A DNA stretch of 64,000 bases from assembly GCA_014925825.1 (NCBI GenBank), contig JACGCK010000137.1:55644-119643 (forward strand). The letters run 5' to 3'. The position numbers and the translations under genes are program-made. The stretch is from Pholiota molesta (lineage: Eukaryota; Basidiomycota; Agaricomycetes; Agaricales; Strophariaceae). The notes beneath the pieces were generated by a model. It saw only the letters and a program-made list of their open reading frames with translations, did no database searches and was not told where the DNA came from. Positions 1 to 12,000 of this stretch are shown here, in pieces; the stretch's first letter is position 1, and the number at the start of each line of letters is the position of its first letter.

Positions 1-3000
1 CGTGCGCCCGCTGCAGCCCCGCCGGCGCCCAAGCCTCCTGCGCCTGTCGTGCCTGCGCCCCCCGCCGCACCGGAAGTCGACCCAGAGGAGGAAGCGCTGC
101 GCGCCCGTGAAGAGGCGCTTCGCAAAGCGAAGGAGGAGCGCGAACGGAGGTTCCAAGAAAGGCTGCGGCAGTTGGAGAAGGAGGAGGAGGAGGCGCGTCT
201 GGAGGAGGAACGTTACCAGGCGAAGATTCAGGAAGCGCAGGCGAAGGTCGTGAAAGCGCCCAGTCCAGCTCCTGCGCCGCCGGTCCGAGCTGCGCCTGCG
301 CCTGCACCCCCCGCGCCTCCTGCACCTGCGCCTCCCGTTGCTGCTCCGACGTTCTCTGCGCAAGAGAAATCCACGAACCCGTTCAGTCGTCTCATTAAGG
401 AAGGGGCCACGTCTCCTCCAGCAGCTAATGGAGGAGCCAATCCGTGGGCACCACCACCAGCGGCGACCCCTCGAACTGCGCCCGCACCCTCGAAGAGTCC
501 GGCTCCTGCTGCGGCCAAAAATACCTACCAGACAGCGTCGTCGTCCTTCGATGATGATTGGGATGACGTCAAAGAGAAGGAGGATTCGGACGGAGATAGC
601 AGCGACGACGAAATAACTGCATCGAGAGAGGCGCGCGCAAAGATAGCACAGTCGCTTTTCGGCGGAATACTTCCCAGACCCAGCTCCGCAGCAGCCTCGG
701 CACCTGTCTCTTCGCCATCCACGCCAGGGCCTCTTGGCGGTGGACCACCCCCTCCGCCACCACCCCCATCTGCCCCTCCCGCCCGCGCGCGCCCATCGTG
801 ACCGTCGCTGCGCCTGGCCCTAGTGATGTCAGTGCGCTGATGTCCTCTATCCAGGGCGGCTTGCGACTCAAGCCCACGAAGACCGTCGACAAGAGCGCAC
901 CGCCGGTGTCCGGACGGGTCCTTGGCGACACGGCGCCTCCTGCACACATCAACGCTGCGCCGCGACCCGCATCGCCTCCGCCCCCGGCGGCCGTCGTCCC
1001 AGACACGCTGCCCATGGCCAAGGAGGATGGCGATCGCTCGAGTTACAGACAATCTGTGGGTTGGTTTGCGGATCGTGCGGCGGATGTTGGCTCATCTCCT
1101 CCGGTTGTTCAGGCGCTGCCGTCTACGGTTGAAGTGGATGAAGAGGAGGAGCGTTATCAGGCTCCGGCTGCTCCGGTGGCCATCCCGGAAATTCATGTTG
1201 ATGAGCCCGCCTCCGAGCCAACATCTGATCTTATGGCAGATATTGACAAGTCGATCGGTAGGCCATTTGTTTCCATCTCCTTCTTCCTCGTAGCTTATCG
1301 TCGTATCACAGAGCACCGTGTTCGTTCTCTGTATCCATTTGAAGGCGATGGACATGAAGATCTCTGTAAGTCTCTGATCCAACTACTCTTCTTTATTCCT
1401 CTTGCTAAAATTTGATTAAGCCTTTGGAGAAAATCTCATACTTGTAGCTAATCCATCTAAGAGTGGCGGAGACTGGTGGTATGGCAAAATCGTGAGCACC
1501 GGCAAAGCCGGTCTCTTCCCGAAGACTTATGTCGAGACTATCATTCCCAGTAAGGTCTCATTTCCTGCTTTTTCGAACACCCTCTGAACTTTATGCAGAG
1601 AAAGCCAAGGCCGTGTATACCTACACCGCTGGCAATGGCGACGAACTTCCTTTCACTGAAGGCGATACCTTAACGATTATAGACACGTCGGAGGAAGAAT
1701 GGTGGAAAGCAGAGCAAGGCGGCGTAGTTTTCATTGTTCCTGCTGCCTACCTGGAGCTTGTGGAGGGTTAGTGGTCCTATTTATGCCTTGAGTTCCTCTG
1801 TTTACCCTCTGTCGGTATTAGGCTGAAGTTAATTTTTTTCTGCTTTATTTTACATGTACCCCTCGATTACATCGATTCTACCTCGGAATGGAAAAAATAC
1901 AATACCAACGTTTACCTTTTTTTTTGTCCTGACAGAAACGCCGAGAACGGATCAGACGCAAGCGAGAAACGACACGGTACCGGTATCTATTCCGCCTGAA
2001 AAAATTCTCACCCTACCTGCACCTGAGAGTATTGAATCCAAAATGAAGACCCACGACGACCAGACGGACAATGATTCTGACTCCGACGATTCCGATTCGG
2101 ACTACTTATCTTTTGAAGACAATGACGATGACAACGACGAAGAGGCCGCCGCCGCCAAAGAAGCTCGAGAACGGGAGAAGCAACGCGTCTTAGAGGCTGC
2201 AGGCCTCATCGTGAATCAGAACGTCGGCCCACCGCCGCTGCGTCCCAAAGCAAGGAGCATCAAACGCCGTCCAGCGCCTGCGGCCCCGCGACGGGAACCT
2301 TCCTTCCACAAAGACCTCCCTCCTGTGCCCGACACAGAACCAGAACCGGACCCGGACCCGGAGCCAGAGCCCGCGCCGATCATCTCGCATGAAGCACGGC
2401 TGGATGACGCGTTTGCGCGCTATGAGTCCTTCAAGAACTCGCATGCTGCGAACGCGATGAACCGCCTTTCCGTCGTCTCTACGGACTCCACTTCCGGCAT
2501 GACGATGTCGCCGACGGTGTCTTCGGCGTCGGCCATGTCACTGGCGCCTAGCCAAGGCAGCCAGAAGGACACTGGGGGCGGCGAGGGCCGGTATTCGAAT
2601 TTCTTGCACTTCTTGACTGGCGGTAAAGCCCAAGGTGAGGGAGGCAGTGGAGAACGGCGGACAGCGGCGAGCTTGAATATATCGGCGCCGATGATGATAA
2701 ATTCGGCGAGCAACCAATCGACACCTCAGGATGGACCGTCAAGGTCAAATAGCCCTTCGTTCGGAATGGTATGTGTTCTCCAGATTTCTGCTGCTCTTCG
2801 TGTCTGTATTCACCATGGGCCCTCTGGAAAAGTCATGGGCGAGCCTCGTCAACAAGAACGCGCTCGACGGCATCCCCCAGGCGAACGAAAACGGCAGGAG
2901 GCGATTTTGAGCTCATCAATACGGAGGTAGCCTATGTGCGAGATCTTCAGCTCATTGTGGAGGTGATTGTTTATCTTTCGGTGTACCATCGCTATAGACT

Positions 3001-4449
3001 TGTCTAACATTTGCCGTCGTTTCAGGTTTTCTATTCAAGCATGCTTCCAATGCTGTCTACTAAAGAAATTACTGTTGTCTTTGCCAATATCGAGGATCTT
3101 CTCCTCGTAAACACGGTCCGCGTTTTGTATCTCTTTTTCTTTACTTCAGATATACTGAGACCTTCCTTCAGGCATTCGTCAGCTCGCTCGAGGAAAGGCA
3201 AAAAGATTGTCGACTCTATGTTGACAAAATTGGTGATATTTTATTGTCCCATATTCCAAATATGGGGGCATATATGGTTCGTCTGTGTGTAGGTATAGGA
3301 CAAGAGGCTTGAGCTCACGATTTCTCGGTCATAGGAATATTGCGTCAACCAATCAACGGCGATACAAGTGCTGAAGTCTTTGCGAGAGTCAAAACCGGAA
3401 TTGGCATCTCATCTACAGGTGATTATATTCATGAAACGATACTCAAGACTGAAGAAATGGCTTATCATCTTGGTAGCACCTCCGAGATGAAAACCCTACA
3501 GTCAGGAATCTCGATTTGTCCAGCTATCTGCTAGCTCCTAGTGAGTTTTTGTAGAACGTCATGATATCGCTTGCTCAGTGATGTATGCTCTTCAGTGCAA
3601 CGCGTTACACGATATCCGTTGTTGATCAAGCAAGTGAGTACGATTATACAGTATTTCATATATGATTTTAAGTTTTGTTCTGCAGATCGAAAAGTACACG
3701 GAGGTCGGAGAAGAGTACGAAGCAATTAAGACCTCCCATGATATGGCTGAAAAGCTGCTGGAGCACATCAATGAGACGATTCGACAGCAAGAAGGACAAG
3801 AGACACTCAAAAATATTTCCCAGAATCTATGGGTTGGCCAAGGGTAAGTGAACTTAACACTTGATATCGAAACTTGGGTCTTCATTTGTACTTTTCTCTA
3901 CTCCAGCCGCTTGGATCTCACAGCTCCGACTCGACATATGGGCCCTCGAAGATTGCTGAAACAAGGGGTCGTGTTCAAAGCAAAAAGTCGCAAGAAATTG
4001 CACGCGTTCCTATGTAGTGATATCCTAGTATTGTTGGATGAATCGATGAAGAACTTGTATCGGATGGTCAGTATATCTTCTCTGCTCATTCCTGATTGTT
4101 TTTGACAACGATTCTAAGCCTATCCCACTTGCATACGCCCATGCGAAGGAATCAGGATCAAGAGGTGCGTGGACGCGTTGCGAATGAATCAACTTGTTTA
4201 TAAACCCCAATTACAATTATAGATGAAACCGGATTCCAAATCTCTCAAAATTATCAGCGGGGTGCAGACACCTTAAACCTGCGTGCATCATCTGCTCGCG
4301 ATTGTCAACGTTCGTGAGCTTAGTGAGATGTCTTTTTCTGCTGCTAATCAGCCTGCATTTTGATAGAATGGGTGCAAGAAATCACCACTGCCACGAAACG
4401 AGCTCGCCATGCCGAAGAACGGGCTGCCCGCAAAGCTGGACGCCGGTAG
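1..4449 (+). CDS. Intersectin/Pan1-type endocytic scaffold with SH3 and RhoGEF (DH-PH) domains, 5' truncated
   Basis: The reading frame is already open at base 1 (Ala/Pro-rich), so the N-terminus, where EH domains would be expected, lies outside the window. In order: a charged coiled coil (about 90-250); Pro-rich stretches; a WH2-like segment containing LMSSIQGGLRLK (about 840-890); a first SH3 over two exons (about 1318-1554, with GGDWWYGKI); a second SH3 (about 1598-1770, with EEWWKAE); a long acidic and basic linker (1930-2770); a DH domain from ELINTEVAYVRDLQ (2907) to PMQRVTRYPLLIKQ (about 3595-3632); and a PH domain (about 3905-4440, with WVQEITTATKRA). Stop TAG is at 4447-4449. Such proteins couple endocytic actin patches to Rho GTPase activation. 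The frame slips by one base near 780-795, in the C5 run near 2873 and in the T4 run near 2906. Each gap looks like a single missing base, so the gene is probably intact in the organism. The domains are clear; the exact family name is inferred. Confidence 0.85.
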
Positions 4450-4934
4450 ATGCAACATATGCATCTGAATCTCCTCGGCTTTATTCTAGGAGCTGTAATT
4501 TATTGGGACATTTCACAGTTTCTTATTTTACATGCGAATAGGACACTTGACCCTACACATAATTTTTATTTCGTTACATTCATCTCCCCCGAGCGTTTTC
4601 CTCGGTAACTGCTGACAGATTTCCATTTCTACCACTTGATCCTCGTTCATTGTAATATATGATTGCATACACCATTCAATTACCCTTGGAATGTATCGTC
4701 TTGTTGTTTACTTTCCGCGGCTGATAGAATTGTACTGGTCCATGACCCTTCCTTTTACTGTAGAATAGATGAAGAAACTATGAATTGTTGAGCTTCCCGT
4801 CCGGTCCCTCGGCAACCGAGGGGCCGAGTTGACCGGCAATCGTTGACGCCGTACAGCTTCCGCTCAACGCTTTATAAGATACCTTCCCCGCATCCTACAT
4901 CATTTCCTCATTTTCCAACGTCCATCCAGCCACC
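4450..4934. other. Intergenic region between scaffold and SDR genes
   Basis: AT-rich 3' flank of the scaffold gene, then the SDR promoter. TATAAG near 4873, about 60 bases before the SDR ATG, is a plausible core element. No other coding signal was seen. Confidence 0.4.
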
Positions 4935-6442
4935 ATGTCATCTGGTAAGTTCCATGAGCAATCTCCAAGCAGGGACGAAGCTCATACCCGCGAATTCGGC
5001 ACAGATCTTCGTCTTGAGTCTCTGTTCAAGGTTAATGGCAAAATTGGTGAGTTATGAGTCCGAGGCGCCTTGAAGATTATGAATCCGTCAAGTTGAACTT
5101 GCATGTCGCCAGTCCTCGTTACCGGAGGAGGCTCTGGTATTGGGAAGATGATTGCAACGGGATTTGCGCAGAACGGAGCCAAAGTCTACATTGCTGCGCG
5201 GAAAGAGAACCAACTCAAAGAAGTACGTGCATCCCGTGAATCACATAAAACCTAATGAACGACCATGATTCTTCTTCTTACCCACCCAGGCTATTGCTGA
5301 TATCAACAAAGTCGCAACGGGCCTAAGGCCGACTACATAGTTGCCAACGTCGGCGTACGTAATTCGTACGATACAACCCCTCATGCTTCGCATTCTAACT
5401 GTCTTCCACAGTCAAAAGCCGGATGCAACGCCCTCATTGCCGAGTTCCGTAAAAGGGAGAACAAGCTTCATGTTCTTGTGAATAATTCCGGTATCACATG
5501 GGGTGGTCCTTTCCTCGATTTCCCTGAAGAGAAGGGATGGGACAATGTCTTCAACGTCAATGTGAAGAGCATCTTTACAGTGCGTCTCTTTTATTCAAAA
5601 GGTCACGTAAGGCTAACTCTACTGAAAAATCTCTAGTGACTGCTGGGTGAGACTTGAACCATCAATCAACAACCAGTCCAAGGCTACTAACATATGCCTC
5701 AGTCTTTCAGATCTATTGACGAAAGATTCAAACAACCGCGACCCCGGACGCGTCATCAACATCTCATCAACAGCTTCTGTTGAACCTGCAAGCGAAGGTC
5801 TTCTGAGTTCTGATGGAAATGGGACTTGGAGTTGTACGTGGCTTTTTGATTTGATAAATCTTCAAATCTCCTGACAGGCTTCTCTTAATGCTTAGATCAA
5901 CCAAGCAAAGCTGCTGGTTAGTCATTTTCAAGCGTCGTGCAATTTTGTCCGCATTTACTGAGGATATCTCTATAGTGAATCACCTAACATCACAGTTGGC
6001 CTACAAACTAAACTCTTCACATATCACGTACGTTCCTTGTCATAAGCATCCGCGGTACCCAATAAACGATTCCATTGACTTTTGTTCTTACCATCTCCAG
6101 CGTCAATGCCATTTGCCCCGGGTACGTCCCCGTCCGTCGAAGAGATCTGAGCTCACATAATTTCTATACAGACTTTTCCCTAGTAAGATGACCGCTTTTG
6201 GTCTGAAACTGCTGGCGAAGAAACATTCAATGCTGGACAACCAACGGTGCGCCATTTTGTTCGTTTGCCCTTTTCGACACCCCTTGAACCATCTATAGGT
6301 CGCTTCGGCGCTCCCTCCGATATCGCTGGACTTGCTCTCTTCCTCTCCTCGCCTGCATCAGCGCATATACCGGCTCCATATCCTTCTCGATGGCGGGTCG
6401 CGCTTCACCCGCCACGGCATCGCTCCTGCCCTCAAGCTATGA
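4935..6442 (+). CDS. Short-chain dehydrogenase/reductase (SDR), RhlG-like
   Basis: Classical NAD(P)(H)-dependent oxidoreductase with about seven exons. Exon 1 starts at ATG 4935 in a CCACC context and encodes [10 protein letters not shown]. Next comes the cofactor motif TGGGSGIG (about 5120-5145), then [15 protein letters not shown] (about 5470-5510), [11 protein letters not shown] (catalytic Ser region, about 5760) and the catalytic YxxxK as YQPSK, split by an intron near 5835-5895. Then LTSQLAYKL, an ICPGLFPSKMT segment and a C-terminal [13 protein letters not shown] tail ending at TGA 6440-6442. The family reduces ketones or 3-oxoacyl substrates; the substrate cannot be read from the sequence. 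Two single-base frame slips are visible: one near 5318, where the local frame runs into a TAG although [11 protein letters not shown] follows one base out, and one near 6388. Both look like missing bases rather than decay, because family motifs resume at once. Confidence 0.85.
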
Positions 6443-7089
6443 AGCTCTGATGAGTGTGTTTATACCTGTAGTATGTCCATGGCTGCTACCTATGTACTGA
6501 TAATACCTTATGCTTTTCATCTTGGACGAATGCACTCTGCTAATGAAATTTGTTTTTTCGAGGGACAATCGTGTGATACCGAGTTTTCACTCGGAGCTTG
6601 TAACTTTTTCTGACAGATCGTCGTGCTGACCCCAAGATTTTTGAGCTAGTGCATGACGGCAGATGTTGCCTTGATTCGGAGCAGCCATATGCAAGCCACT
6701 CGCTTAAGTACTCTCTTCGTTTTACTTCTGTTCATCCAGGCTTCTTCAAGACGGACATCGGTAAACTTACGTTGCTCCGAGGATATACGATATCTTAGTG
6801 CCACGGTGAGGAGATTTATGGTGTTATCACATTGTTATCTGATCCTCCTTATGTTCATTCGGTCAGAATCGCCTTCGACAGTCAAGCAACAATTATTTTG
6901 AATTCGCACTATACAAGATTGTTTGATTTTGGAACTCGAATCCGCGTACGAAAGGAGAAGGAGAAAACTAAATCAAAGTAACAGTTTTGAGCGGCATAGC
7001 ATCAAACCAATCCGGCCATTGGAAACCGTATGAAAGATCCAACAGCGCCACCCTCCGGTATTGTTCAACGTCGCCCTCGACTCGCAACA
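6443..7089. other. Intergenic region downstream of SDR and HET genes
   Basis: Lies between the convergent 3' ends of the SDR (+) and HET (-) genes. AT-rich with short open frames lacking codon bias or splice structure. Nothing was recognised. Confidence 0.4.
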
Positions 7090-9424
7090 CTAGAAATCCT
7101 TGCATCCAGTCTCCCTGGTTTCTCCATTTTCTGCCTGCGCGCAAATGACGACGTGGAAGTCCTGTTCACGATCCTGCTCCGTTCCTTCGAGGCAATCGAT
7201 TCTGATTCCTCCTACTCCATCCTCTTCCTCTTGTTCTTCGTCGTCGTCGGTTTCCCATTCCTCGTCCCCTTCCCTTCTTCGTCGCCTTCTTGTCCTTCAC
7301 CGTCTTCCGGCTCGTCGCCATCCGGGTCTTCGTCGTTCTCCCCTTCTTCTTCATCTCCCTCTTCATCGCCTTCTTCATCTTCGTCGCTATCAGGCTCTTC
7401 ATCGCTATCCCCAATAACCACAAGAGGGCTAGGTTCCAAACAGTTGAATGGTGGAGGAATCCAACTCGTAGCCGATAGACTGCTTGCGAACTGGCTGCCC
7501 GAGCGCGTTCCCTTCCTCTCTCTGAATTTGCATTTCCGCCCGTCACGCATCAGCGGATGCATCTTCACCCGTATGGTCAACGTTGCGTCCGCAACTTCGC
7601 CGAAAGGAAGGCTGCTGATTTTCGGGGTCGCCACGCACGCCACGATCTCGGCTTCATAGCATGCGGCAGACGATGGAGGTTGCAAATCGACGCCGGATAT
7701 ATCCAGCTTTCCGTCGACAGACGCCCAGGACCAGGTTGGGGCGCGATAAGGCTCTGGACGCGGAAGGTGGGCTTCGTCTGGCCCCATGGGCGGCCAGACT
7801 TGCCAGAGGAGGTCGCTGAGGAGGCTCCGTTTCCACAGCCCGGCGATGTATTGGTCTTGGAAGTTTGCCTGGAATACCTCGGCAATGCTGGAGAATGCGA
7901 CCAGTTTGTCGGAGCTACAGTGATTTTCGTCTCCGAGTACTCCAGAAGCAACCTTCTCCACCGCCCTGGAAGTCCTTCGTCTTCATCGTCATCTTCGTCG
8001 GCGGTACGCGTGGTTCTATGGGCTTCGTTGGTCGTGAAAAGAATGTAGTCGTTCGCTGGAACGGGAGCTTCCTCTTGTCCGCCTTGCGAACGACGCTCGA
8101 AGGGGGATGGTCGGCTGATATCGCGCTCATAAAAACTGCGACACTTGTACAAAACGTTGGGCGGTTGGAAGATGAGCCTTCGGGCCGACAGCGCGCTTTC
8201 CTGGAAACACCAGCCGCGTTCCTCGAGCGGCCTGTGCATGACGACCGTCTCGAATTTCCCCAACCCCGGTCTCTGGCGCGGGATGTTCAGCTCGAGAAGC
8301 ATCCGGCCTATCGATTTATTCGCGAGGTGGAATGGCAGAACATCGGGGCCGCGCGCATCAGGAAGGAAGCCGTGGTCCGCACGAAACGCCGACAAGACGG
8401 AGATCGTCAGGTATGCATCGCGATAAATCTGGGACATGATTCCCAACTCGTGGACTTTGTCTTCTCCCGAATCTTGGACGATGCAAAGCGCGTCGACCCA
8501 GAGATACCGGAGGCCCAGCTTGTTCGTCACAAGAATCGCGTCTGCGATCGTTTGAGGAAGCGGGACGTTTATGCCTTCGTGGGTGTACGCGTCGATATTG
8601 GCGGTGGTCGTTTTCTGCGTCTGGTTTCCGCCCCATACGTAGCTGAGGGTGCAATAGTGACCGCGTACCTGCCCGTGGGTCTCGACGAGGCGTGGTTTGG
8701 AGGGATCTGAGCAATCGATGACTCGGGTAGGAGGTAAGTCTCCTCGACGGCAGGACAGTGCTCGTGGTCGCTGCACTGCTTGACGGCTTCCAAAGCCTTC
8801 TGATAGTCGACATAGGGTGCCTTCGGGAAGATGGTAACCTCTTTACCGATTTCTTTGACGGCAGGATCACCTACATGGAGCAAAAATTGATCAACGAACT
8901 GGTATTTTGGCCAATAGACAACTAAAGGAAAATTTCCCTTTTGAATTGCATGAAAAATCGCTCACCTGGATTTGCATAGATCGTATAAATGACCGCCTGA
9001 AGCCATTGATATAAATACGAAGCTCCTTCCCCACTCCCGTTTCTATTTGGAGTCTAACTTCTCCTGTTTCGTCGCCATAAGGAAACTTGTCATAATGCAA
9101 GCCATCTCTGGTCCGTATGACCATTCGGCACCAGCTACAACCTTCGTTGCTGGCAGATTGGGCAATTTCGGACCACGCCCTTGTATAACAGTAACCGGTG
9201 GTATCATCGCTATGCCCCTTTGCAACAGCCTGGCGAAATCCTTTATAAGAGAAAGGACCCTCGCGACATGCTGAGCAGACAAGGTCCGACGGAGAACGAG
9301 ATTCTTCTTGAGACGTTGGTGTCTTTGCCCTATCGAAGTGGCCATGAAGATGCGATTGGATCGTCTTCGACAAAGTGGAATTCGAAACGAGATCTTTGAT
9401 GGCTGAAGCACGATTCGGAGGCAT
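7090..9424 (-). CDS. HET-domain (heterokaryon incompatibility) protein
   Basis: Starts at ATG 9424 (MPPNRASAIKDLVSN). The N-terminal part carries paired cysteines (LVCSACREGPF, EGCSWCRMV) typical of this architecture. After an intron near 8880-8970 come the HET signatures: GHYCTLSYVWGG (about 8635-8670), LGLRYLWVDALCIVQD (about 8465-8510) and IMSQIYRDAYLTI (about 8405-8440). Further on are ERGWCFQE and the C-terminal YRAPTWSWASVDG (about 7700-7745), then a very acidic low-complexity run (about 7220-7440) and a likely end at 7090-7092. HET proteins trigger incompatibility cell death on recognition of non-self in fungi. Single-base frame slips are seen near 9006, 8730 and 7910, each probably a missing base. 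The acidic run is unusual, and the exact C-terminus is uncertain because frames change there. A NACHT-type gene and a metacaspase lie downstream on the other strand. Confidence 0.85.
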
Positions 9425-10080
9425 ATCTGATCGTCAAGCCGTCTCGAGTGGCGAGTATAGTTTCAGGATGCCTGATCCTTCAAACAGTGTGTCGGGTTTA
9501 AAAGCAAGATGCCAGGTGGCAGAGGCTTCGAACTGCCTGCCGTTGAATGGCTGGTCTTATCGTAAGTACACGGTGGTCGTAATTCTCCGATATCTCGTTG
9601 ACAGAACTTCTTGACATGGTCGGCGATAATACATCACTCAATGCTAAATTGAGACCTCTTCACATATTACTACATGCCAGCCTTCATACGATCTAACTTT
9701 GTCCCTAGGACATTTGAATATCCCGGAGAGAAAGAGTAAATATACCAAGGCTTATCCTAGCTATCTCCAAAAACTAGAATTAATTGGATGGTTCCTTTGG
9801 GCGCCTAGTAATCTATCTTAAGCGCTCATTACGGGTCGCGACATCACTGGCCCAGTGGCTCGGTAATCCTAACCTTTGTAATAAAACAGGTATTCTATCT
9901 TTCCTGTAAACTGTGATGAAAATCGACCACAGGCACCACAGTCCATCGAATAATATTATCACAATTCTAGCCCTCGGAGGTGACAGTGTGACGTCAGAAT
10001 AGTAGGAATCACGTCTTCGATCTTAACCACAAACCATCATCATCTTACCGACATTGCTGACTGGATTCTTCTAATCCAAG
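9425..10080. other. Divergent intergenic region upstream of HET gene
   Basis: Shared upstream region of the HET gene (-) and the small gene at 10081 (+). AT-rich, with no convincing coding frame or repeat. Confidence 0.4.
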
Positions 10081-10367
10081 ATGCCTCATCGAATGGACCA
10101 CGATACCCATACCTATATATCGGTGAACTTTGCCCGAAACTCTCCATTCTACGAGACGCCAGATACCTTAAGCTCTACATACCCTGGACTAACTTACCTC
10201 GGCCAAGTTGGTGAACTCTCCGACGTACATCTATACAGTTTTCCCAAAGAAAATTGGCTTGTCGCTCGCGGAGAGGTTTTAAGCGGGCTCCAAGACAGCG
10301 ATGGGTATTACATGTTGAAGTACAGCGACCAGTGCAGAGGGTGAAACGAGGCGAGGAAGAGTTGTAG
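10081..10367 (+). CDS. Small conserved fungal protein of unknown function (about 95 aa)
   Basis: Single exon from ATG 10081 (MPHRMDHDTHTYISVNFARN). As written the frame stops at 10344. One base out, near the GGG at about 10301, it continues as VLHVEVQRPVQRVKRGEEEL to TAG 10365-10367, which reads like the natural end because the upstream text (VGELSDVHLYSFPKENW, EVLSGLQDSDG) runs straight into it. A missing G is therefore likely. The protein is soluble, with no signal peptide or membrane segment. It resembles short unannotated proteins from other Agaricomycetes (from memory of the family style, unverified). Function unknown. Confidence 0.6.
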
Positions 10368-10789
10368 GGAAGATCATCAAGCATGTCAAGGTGCGTTAGC
10401 TGAGCTATCTATAGTATTTGATATGTGAATCCAATGTGAATCGCTGACTTTTCACATGCAGATATAGTATCAGCATAACTTTTGTACATTAACGGCCTTC
10501 AAGCTCAAGGCTCCAAGGACAACCATATTCGAACCGAAGCATTGATTTTTGCGACGCATGTAAAATTACTTCAGCCTTCCGTGTCTCTCCGGCGCCATAT
10601 CAAACACTCAGAGCCACGTCAAATGCGTGAGATATAAGGGCAACGTATCCGTAACTTGTCTGCTAGTCGCATGGAAGTCCCGTATCACCCATGATGATTG
10701 TGTATCTTTTCGACATTGTGATGCGGCGATCTCTTGGGTGCACGTCCACACACGATCCAAGATTTCAATTCTGCCACCTGATCTACGTG

Positions 10790-11350
10790 CTGAAGTGACC
10801 GTTTTCAGTAGCATTGCGTCAACCCCTCCTAAAATGTTCCACCTCAGCCTCAACTGAGGACGAAAAGTTCTCTTTTTCAGCCTCGGTCCTCCCTCATCCC
10901 ACCCCAAAAAAAGACATAGAATTCCCACTCACGATCCTGCTGCGTCCCCTCGAGGCAATTAAATCTGGCCCCTCTGCTCCATCCCCTTTCTCTTCGTCAA
11001 CCTCGAGTTCTTCATCGGTAGTCTCCCACCCTTCGTTCGGCTTTCTGCCCTTCATCGTTGCGCAGCTCCTCATCACTCTGCGATTGTTCACCCTCTTTGA
11101 TCTTCGTTGATCTTATGCTTTCACATCGTTGTCCTCGCCATCACAAGAGGACTGGGTTGAGCAATTACTCATTGGAGGAGTCAGGTGCAACCCAATTTGT
11201 TACCCGAATTCGCCCTTGGATCTCTGTGAATTGTATTGCGCCCATCGCGCATCAGCGGATGCTCCTCACTCGCATGGTCAATCAGCGCTTGCAACTTCAC
11301 CGAGAGGGAGTGTACTGATTTCGGTGCCACCTCGCACACTAAGATCCACT
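10790..11350 (-). pseudogene. Relic of a HET gene 3' end
   Basis: On the minus strand this stretch matches the last third of the intact HET gene at 7.1-7.7 kb. EEHPLMRDGRN (about 11240) corresponds to the KMHPLMRDGRK segment there, EVAPKSVHSL to CVATPKISSL, and FNCLEGTQQDREWEF (about 10920-10970) to IDCLEGTEQDREQDF. The acidic region is shortened and no HET signature lies upstream. It is therefore a truncated, decayed tandem copy rather than a gene. The two copies are about 3.5 kb apart in the same orientation. Confidence 0.7.
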
Positions 11351-11474
11351 TCCTAACGCTAAATTGGGATCTTGTCTCTATGTATGACCTGAATCCATCC
11401 CTAGGCTTTCTTAATGCGCCGGCCAAATACCAGAAAATTGAAATCCGAGGTAGACCTAAGGAGTCTAAATTTCG

Positions 11475-11665
11475 ATGACTATCTGTTAGGTGCCCCTGGG
11501 ATCCGTCAGCTGGAAAACCGAGTCCAAGACCGAGTCTGTAAAGTATTTCGTACTTAATGACCTGTTTCCAATTCGTTGCGAACTGCAATGAGGTGCTGAT
11601 CATTCAGAGTGCTGCTGCTAAAGTAAGGGAGATATGGCGAGCTTTAAGTGAAAAATGATCATGAG
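11475..11665 (+). repeat. R2 repeat, copy 1 (~180 bp)
   Basis: Shares long identical blocks with 15335-15515, including CCTGGGATCCGTCAGCTGG, AAGTATTTCGTA, CCTGATCATTC-like text and TGCTGCTAAAGTAAGGGAG, then GATATGGCGAGCTTTAA. It abuts the 5' side of the HET relic. Nature unknown; too short to call a transposon. Confidence 0.7.
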
Positions 11666-12000
11666 TAGCATGCTTATGATGATGCAGCATCAGTCACTAG
11701 CATCTGCAGTCCGTTAGATTGCTTTTGTTGTTTTGACTGTCGGCTTGGGCCCCAGTAAGCCCGAGGAGATTGGCCCAAAATTGCGTCCACAAATGGCGAT
11801 TACATGTACCTGTACCTCCAAAAATATACAAGGGACAAGTTTTCGGCGGAGCTTTCCAGGTCCTCATTGCTAGTAGCACTTGCAACGAGGTGAGGCGGTG
11901 TTCCTTCCCCTTCGGTTGATATAGATCTAAGAGCCTCCTGTCCTCTTCACATTCGCATCTTAGCGTTACCTTCGACCTCTACCAGTCTTTCCAAATTCTC
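11666..12000. other. Upstream region of the NACHT gene
   Basis: Non-coding by inspection. A pyrimidine-rich stretch about 60-20 bases before the ATG at 12001 is typical of fungal promoters. Confidence 0.35.

Noticed and set aside
7865..8710. 281-codon plus-strand open frame
   Set aside because: Antisense to the HET gene, with no recognisable domain, while the opposite strand shows clear HET motifs.
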